Source: an uncultured Bacteroidales bacterium (GTDB lineage: Bacteria; Bacteroidota; Bacteroidia; Bacteroidales; ML635J-15). From it: a DNA stretch of 11,193 nucleotides. Under the pieces are notes generated by a model. That model was given only the letters and a program-made list of their open reading frames with translations, made no database searches and was not told the DNA's origin. Both the position numbers and the translations under genes were made by a program. Shown here one piece after another: positions 7,703-11,193 of the stretch (positions are counted from its first letter, which is position 1; the number at the start of each line of letters is the position of its first letter). The stretch is taken from NCBI GenBank assembly GCA_905233405.1, contig CAJOEG010000048.1, positions 9,626 through 20,818 of the forward strand, given 5' to 3'.

Positions 7703-8695
7703 ATGATGGGAATGATGCTTGTATCGGTGCTTGTCCTGAGCTTTTTGTTGGTCGCCATACCGAATATCCTTTGGTTCGTAATATGGCTGATTGCCAAATG
7801 TTTCCACTATGCCCTGCCCTACGCTCCATTCGGATGGACAGCCTTCGGACTTGTCGCCTTTGCGTGGCTTGTGATGGCATACGGATTCTTCTTCGGTCGC
7901 TTCAAACTCGACATCAACAAATGGGAATACTCGCACAAGAACATTCCAACAGCCTTCAATGGGTACAAAATTGTCCATATCAGCGACCTGCACCTTTCTA
8001 CCTTCGACGACAGTCCCAAGCAGTTGCAGAAGTTTGTCGATTCCATCAACGCACAAAATCCCGACCTAATATGTTTCACCGGTGACTTGGTAAGCCTTGG
8101 CGCAGAAGAAGCCGAACCGTACGTTGAAACGCTGAAACAGATGAAAGCCAAGGACGGTATTGCCAGTATACTCGGCAACCACGACTTTATAATATATAGG
8201 CATCGCAGAGATACGACTTTCAGCCGCGAAAATGCAGTTGCACGTCTCGATAGCCTGCAGCGCAACACTCTTGGCTGGCATTTGCTCCGCAACGACAACT
8301 TCACAATCGAGCGCAACGGACAGAAAATAACCATCATCGGTGTTGACAACAAAAACTGCACGAACCAAGGTTTCCGCACCATTGATATGGGCGACTTGCC
8401 AAAGGCAATGCAAGGCACCGATGGATTCCGCATACTTCTTACCCACGACCCAAGCCACTGGCGCGGCGAAGTGGTTGGACAAACCGACATTCCGCTTACC
8501 CTTTGCGGACACACTCACGCCGCACAAATAAAACTTTTCGGCTGGACTCCCGCCTCGTGGACTTTCACCGACACCGATGGTCGCTACGATGAAGGCAACC
8601 AGACAATGTACATAAATGTTGGTCTCGGATGCACGCTTCCCGTAAGGCTTGGCGCAAATGCGGAAATTACGGTAATTACACTTAGAAAATCATAA
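7703..8695 (+). CDS. Membrane-anchored calcineurin-like metallophosphoesterase (YkuE/YaeI-like)
   Basis: This 330-residue protein has hydrophobic segments at about 5-31 and 43-64, then a soluble calcineurin-type domain. The metal-binding motifs are complete and in order: D95-x-H97 (HISDLHL), G127-D128 (FTGDLVS), GNHD (158-161), THD with H248, and GHTH (269-272). QIKLFGW after GHTH is typical of the YkuE/YaeI-type group, whose characterised members act on phosphodiester or pyrophosphate bonds of lipid-linked molecules. A role in envelope lipid or glycan-carrier turnover would fit its place at the end of the operon, but this is inference. The start at 7703 (or the in-frame ATG at 7706) directly follows the dehydratase stop; an in-frame ATG at 7637 lies inside that gene. 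The membrane part is short, so a longer ancestral N-terminus is possible. Confidence 0.88.
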   Translation: MMGMMLVSVLVLSFLLVAIPNILWFVIWLIAKCFHYALPYAPFGWTAFGLVAFAWLVMAYGFFFGRFKLDINKWEYSHKNIPTAFNGYKIVHISDLHLSTFDDSPKQLQKFVDSINAQNPDLICFTGDLVSLGAEEAEPYVETLKQMKAKDGIASILGNHDFIIYRHRRDTTFSRENAVARLDSLQRNTLGWHLLRNDNFTIERNGQKITIIGVDNKNCTNQGFRTIDMGDLPKAMQGTDGFRILLTHDPSHWRGEVVGQTDIPLTLCGHTHAAQIKLFGWTPASWTFTDTDGRYDEGNQTMYINVGLGCTLPVRLGANAEITVITLRKS

Positions 8696-8773
8696 TACTA
8701 ACAGTAGCTTTACACCATATTGTGGGTAGAAACTATTATTGGTCCACGGCTCTTTAATTTGGACAATGTTTTT

Positions 8774-8872
8774 GTTTATCCCAAATCGGTCGTTAGAAAA
8801 TATAGAAAGTTGTGGTCGGTCTTGTAAATTATTGTTATACAGGTATTTATAAATCAAATTTTCTAATGACCG
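8774..8872. repeat. Repeat unit A (~90 bp, with terminal inverted repeats)
   Basis: Unit A runs from GTTTATCC to CTAATGACCG. It has its own 14-bp terminal inverted repeats, GGTCGTTAGAAAAT (8788-8801) and ATTTTCTAATGACC (8858-8871), with one mismatch. By eye it is roughly 80% identical to unit B over about 80 bp, with shared blocks such as GTTAGAAAATAT, TTGTAAAT and TTATACAG. It resembles a small non-autonomous palindromic element. Its family is not known to me. Confidence 0.7.
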
Positions 8873-9061
8873 CCATTAATTAGAAAAATGTACTTGTAAT
8901 AGATTATGCATCAGTCACTTACAAACATAACCACGCATAACCACCTTTTAATGACCGATTTGGGTTTATCCTGACGTTAGAAAATATAAAGTTGTGACCG
9001 TCTTTGTAAATGATTATTATACAGATATTTATAATCCCAATTATCTAACGACCGATTTGGG
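8780..9061. repeat. 18-bp perfect inverted repeat enclosing units A and B
   Basis: CCCAAATCGGTCGTTAGA at 8780-8797 is the exact reverse complement of TCTAACGACCGATTTGGG at 9044-9061. The outer span is 282 bp. This gives the whole block the outline of a small inverted-repeat element with the two ~90-bp units nested inside. No reading frame of note lies between the arms. Confidence 0.75.
8964..9054. repeat. Repeat unit B, diverged direct copy of unit A
   Basis: Unit B has the same orientation as unit A. It begins GTTTATCC and ends CTAACGACCG. Compared with A it lacks about 8 bp near the left end and carries a 2-bp gap and scattered substitutions. Its ends are weaker inverted repeats (8972-8985 against 9040-9053, about 11 of 14 matching). 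The 8949-8968 block TAATGACCGATTTGGGTTTA before it recurs at 9046-9065 with one change, so the flanking motif is duplicated too. Confidence 0.7.
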
Positions 9062-9072
9062 TTTAAAGTTAT

Positions 9073-9102
9073 AAAAAAGTGAGCTACCTTGTGGCAGCTC
9101 AC
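9073..9102 (-). terminator. Intrinsic terminator of the SprB-repeat gene
   Basis: On the minus strand GTGAGCTGCC and GGTAGCTCAC form a 10-bp stem (one G-U wobble) around an ACAA loop, and six T residues follow at once (AAAAAA at 9073-9078 on the plus strand). The hairpin begins 25 bp after the stop codon at 9128. In the plus direction the same stem has an A-C mismatch and is followed by A residues, so it works only leftward. Confidence 0.85.
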
Positions 9103-9127
9103 TCATAAAAAATCCCAATTAATAATT

Positions 9128-11193
9128 CTAATACAATATCGTTACGGTTCCCTTGTACGCCTCTGTCTTCTGGTAGAGGTCAACTATGTACAGATAGGTA
9201 CCTGCCGGCACGTAATGTCCACGGTAACTTCCGTCCCACGGCTCGTCCTTGCCAGTACCCTTGTACAGCATCTGACCCCAACGGTTGAAAACATATACTG
9301 TAGCATCTGGGAACATTTCAATATTCTCGATAATCCAAGTATCGTTTACACCGTCGCCATTCGGAGTGAATACATTCGGAATCTTGATGCAGTCGCCAGC
9401 CATATCGGTAAGCATTACGGAAGCTACCTGATATGTACACTTGTTGGCATCAACAACGCTGATAGTATATTGTCCCTGTCTCAAACCTGTAATCAAAGGA
9501 ACATCCGAATAGTATGAATCCCAACCGTACATATAAGGCTTGGTACCACCAGTTGCTGAAACCTCGATGAAACCATCGTTGTTTCCAGAGCACGACGGCA
9601 TACCTACGCTGTACGACGAGGTGAATGCTTCCGGTTCAACAAGCTGAATCGTGTTGTTCGACATACAGCCGTGAGCATCGGTAACCTCAAGCGAATATGT
9701 GCCAGCTGGCAATCCTGACAAGTAGTTTCCTGAATAGAAATTATTGTCCATTATTATCGAGAACGAATACGGCTGGTTACCACCTATTGCATTCAGAGCA
9801 ATCGAACCGTCGGTCTTGCCGTAGCAAGATATTGGCTTGACATTGGACTCAAGCATCAACTTATCGGGTTGCTCTATCTCAATGGTTTCTGCCCTTGCAC
9901 ACATATTAGCATCGGTAACTGTTATGGTGTATCGTCCTGCAGCAATGTTCTGCAAGAATGCCGAATTTGCGCCATTGTTCCAGGAATATGTGTATGGAGG
10001 TTCACCACGGAGAGCGACAACGGTTGCCGAAGCATCGTTTTCACCGAAGCAAGATACTGTAGTAACCGAAACGCTTATCTCAAGGTCGTTCTGCTGTTCA
10101 ATGCTTGTTGTTGCATTAGCCGTACAACCCCAACTATCGGTAAGCGTTACACTATACGAACCTGCCTGCAAGTTAGCAGCCTGCATTGCCGTCGAGCCAT
10201 TGCTCACCGCCTGCAATCTACCTGCCGACACATTGTTGCCACAACCTGGAAGTGCAACAACATCAATTCGTGCAGAAAGGCTACCGCTTGCACTTACACT
10301 TGCTACTGCAGTTGCTATACATCCGTTGTAATCGCTAACGGTAAGGTTATATGTACTTGGTGCTATGTTAGTAACACGAGCACCAGAATACGACTGTCCT
10401 GCCGAATTGTTCCACGAATATGTATACTGACCAGCACCGCCAACTACTACTGCAGTGACACTACCTCCTGTAGAACCGCAGGTTGCATTGGTTGATGAAG
10501 CAGAAACCTCAAGCTGTGCCGGCTGAGTTATTGTTGCCGAAGCTGTAGTGGTACATCCGTGGTCATCGGTTACGGTAACTACATAGCTTCCTGCCGGCAG
10601 ATTCTGTGCAGTCTGCGTTGTCTGGACAGGAACTGTATTCCAAGCATAGAGATATTGTGGAGTACCGCCGTTTACCGTTACAGTTGCCGAACCTACCGTC
10701 TGACCGTAGCAAGGTATATTGCTAATATTTCCAGTATTGAACGTTGCCGAGAGCAATGTTCCCTGTCCATTTATCCTTGCAGACGAAGTTGTTGTACAAC
10801 CGTGGCTATCGGTTACGGTGACAATGTAATTTCCTGCTGGAAGATTTGTAGCTGTTGGTGTTGTCTGCTGCGGAATAGTATTCCAACTATAAGCATAATC
10901 TGGAGAACCACCGCTAGCTGTTACTGTTGCAGAACCAGTTGTCTCGCCGAAGCAAAGAACATCAACCGTAGAACCCTCTGCGAACGATGCTGTCAACGGA
11001 TAAGACTGACCAGAAACGGTTGCCGTAGCAGTAGAAGTACATCCGTGAGTATCGGTTACTGTAACAACATACTGTCCTGCAGGAAGATTTGTTGCAACCT
11101 GAGTTGTCTGTACTGGATACGAACTCCATCTATAGGTATAGCCTGGAGTACCACCAGTTACGGTTACGCTTGCTGTACCTGTCGACTGACCGT
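9128..11193 (-). CDS. SprB-repeat surface protein with T9SS type B sorting domain (C-terminal part)
   Basis: The minus-strand frame is open from the right edge to a TAG at 9128-9130, giving 687 residues; the true start is outside the window. Eight SprB-type repeats of about 64-81 residues follow one another. Each begins C-[FYSG]-G, passes through GG-x-P-Y-x-Y-x-W and ends PAG-x-Y-x-VTVTD-x-HGC. A final domain of about 87 residues starts CIKIPNVFTPNGDGVNDTW and includes VFNRWGQ and WDGSYRGHYVPAGTY, which marks the gliding-associated, CHU_C-like type B sorting domain. Such proteins cross the outer membrane through the type IX secretion system and act as adhesins or surface-matrix proteins. SprB itself is the mobile gliding adhesin of Flavobacterium. 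The composition is rich in Thr, Ser, Ala, Val and Gly, as expected for stacked beta domains. Binding target unknown. Confidence 0.93.
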   Translation of the reverse strand, partial: GQSTGTASVTVTGGTPGYTYRWSSYPVQTTQVATNLPAGQYVVTVTDTHGCTSTATATVSGQSYPLTASFAEGSTVDVLCFGETTGSATVTASGGSPDYAYSWNTIPQQTTPTATNLPAGNYIVTVTDSHGCTTTSSARINGQGTLLSATFNTGNISNIPCYGQTVGSATVTVNGGTPQYLYAWNTVPVQTTQTAQNLPAGSYVVTVTDDHGCTTTASATITQPAQLEVSASSTNATCGSTGGSVTAVVVGGAGQYTYSWNNSAGQSYSGARVTNIAPSTYNLTVSDYNGCIATAVASVSASGSLSARIDVVALPGCGNNVSAGRLQAVSNGSTAMQAANLQAGSYSVTLTDSWGCTANATTSIEQQNDLEISVSVTTVSCFGENDASATVVALRGEPPYTYSWNNGANSAFLQNIAAGRYTITVTDANMCARAETIEIEQPDKLMLESNVKPISCYGKTDGSIALNAIGGNQPYSFSIIMDNNFYSGNYLSGLPAGTYSLEVTDAHGCMSNNTIQLVEPEAFTSSYSVGMPSCSGNNDGFIEVSATGGTKPYMYGWDSYYSDVPLITGLRQGQYTISVVDANKCTYQVASVMLTDMAGDCIKIPNVFTPNGDGVNDTWIIENIEMFPDATVYVFNRWGQMLYKGTGKDEPWDGSYRGHYVPAGTYLYIVDLYQKTEAYKGTVTILY
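9392..11193 (-). repeat. Coding array of eight SprB-type repeats
   Basis: Taking the conserved Cys as the first residue, units lie at 10955-11193 (cut by the edge), 10712-10954, 10481-10711, 10244-10480, 10052-10243, 9827-10051, 9593-9826 and 9392-9592. The three units nearest the right edge resemble each other most, sharing TNLPAG, VVTVTD and HGCT. Those nearer the C-terminus diverge. The fifth unit (10052-10243) is only 64 residues and lacks the Y-x-Y-x-W strand. Confidence 0.85.

Larger units (their letters stand above)
8696..9127. other. Gene-free AT-rich spacer between convergent genes
   Basis: This 432-bp stretch has no credible reading frame and is clearly richer in A and T than its coding neighbours. 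It lies between two genes that converge on it. It holds the nested repeats at 8774-9065 and the minus-strand terminator at 9073-9102. I see no transposase, tRNA or strong promoter, and no clean plus-strand terminator for the six-gene operon. Bases 8696-8773 show only a weak, interrupted ATTGGTCC/GGACAAT inverted pair. Confidence 0.7.

Noticed and set aside
7143..7880. Minus-strand 245-residue reading frame over the dehydratase end
   Set aside because: It is antisense to conserved dehydratase motifs and crosses the dehydratase-phosphoesterase junction. Its composition (Ser/Ile/Arg-rich) is that of a shadow frame.
8774..9065. CRISPR array or insertion sequence in the spacer
   Set aside because: Only two diverged long units are present, with no short regular repeats or unique spacers and no cas genes. 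No transposase frame exists, so neither a CRISPR array nor an autonomous IS is supported.
9079..9110. The hairpin as a bidirectional terminator for the plus-strand operon
   Set aside because: In the plus direction the stem has a mismatch and is followed by A residues instead of a T run, so only the minus-strand function is supported.
9869..10495. Plus-strand reading frames opposite the SprB-repeat gene (also 9837-10331)
   Set aside because: They are antisense to a well-supported repeat protein, and their Cys/Thr-rich content simply mirrors the repeated codons. No domain is recognisable.
9128..10996. A complete 622-residue gene starting at 10996
   Set aside because: The start would be a TTG in the middle of a SprB repeat. 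The same frame stays open to the right edge and encodes another repeat, so the gene is partial and longer.

Overview
The window looks like a chromosomal segment from a member of the phylum Bacteroidota, most likely the order Bacteroidales. Three things point there: a GldH-type gliding-motility lipoprotein, a repeat-rich surface protein ending in a type B (CHU_C-like) sorting domain for the type IX secretion system (T9SS), and a promoter -7 element of the Bacteroidota type (TAnnTTTG). Gene ends are packed tightly and A-rich leaders replace clear Shine-Dalgarno sites. The genus cannot be fixed from the sequence alone.

Layout. (1) Bases 1-2220, minus strand: a HAD-family sugar-phosphate phosphatase-like gene, then pgi (glucose-6-phosphate isomerase) 19 bp after it, then, after a 119-bp gap with palindromes, the first 64 codons of idi (isopentenyl-diphosphate isomerase), which runs off the left edge. 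(2) Bases 2221-2384: a divergent promoter region. (3) Bases 2385-8695, plus strand: a six-gene operon with junctions between a 4-bp overlap and a 2-bp gap: DNA polymerase III delta' (holB), a RicT/PSP1-domain protein, gldH, a zinc-ribbon SAM methyltransferase, a membrane-bound nucleotide-sugar 4,6-dehydratase of the CapD/WbpM/PglF type, and a membrane-anchored metallophosphoesterase. (4) Bases 8696-9127: an AT-rich spacer without genes between two convergent genes. It holds two diverged copies of a roughly 90-bp repeat inside an 18-bp perfect inverted repeat, plus an intrinsic terminator for the gene to its right. (5) Bases 9128-11193, minus strand: the C-terminal 687 residues of a large secreted protein made of SprB-type repeats and a T9SS type B sorting domain. 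Its N-terminus lies beyond the right edge.

How the genes fit together. The left block is central sugar-phosphate metabolism plus isoprenoid supply. The operon joins a replication clamp-loader subunit and RicT to envelope functions: a gliding/T9SS lipoprotein and surface-glycan sugar biosynthesis. The right-hand gene is a probable T9SS substrate, so gldH and this adhesin-like protein may belong to the same secretion or motility apparatus, although they are not in one operon. I do not see a clearly new multi-gene system. The least explained DNA is the nested repeat at 8774-9065.
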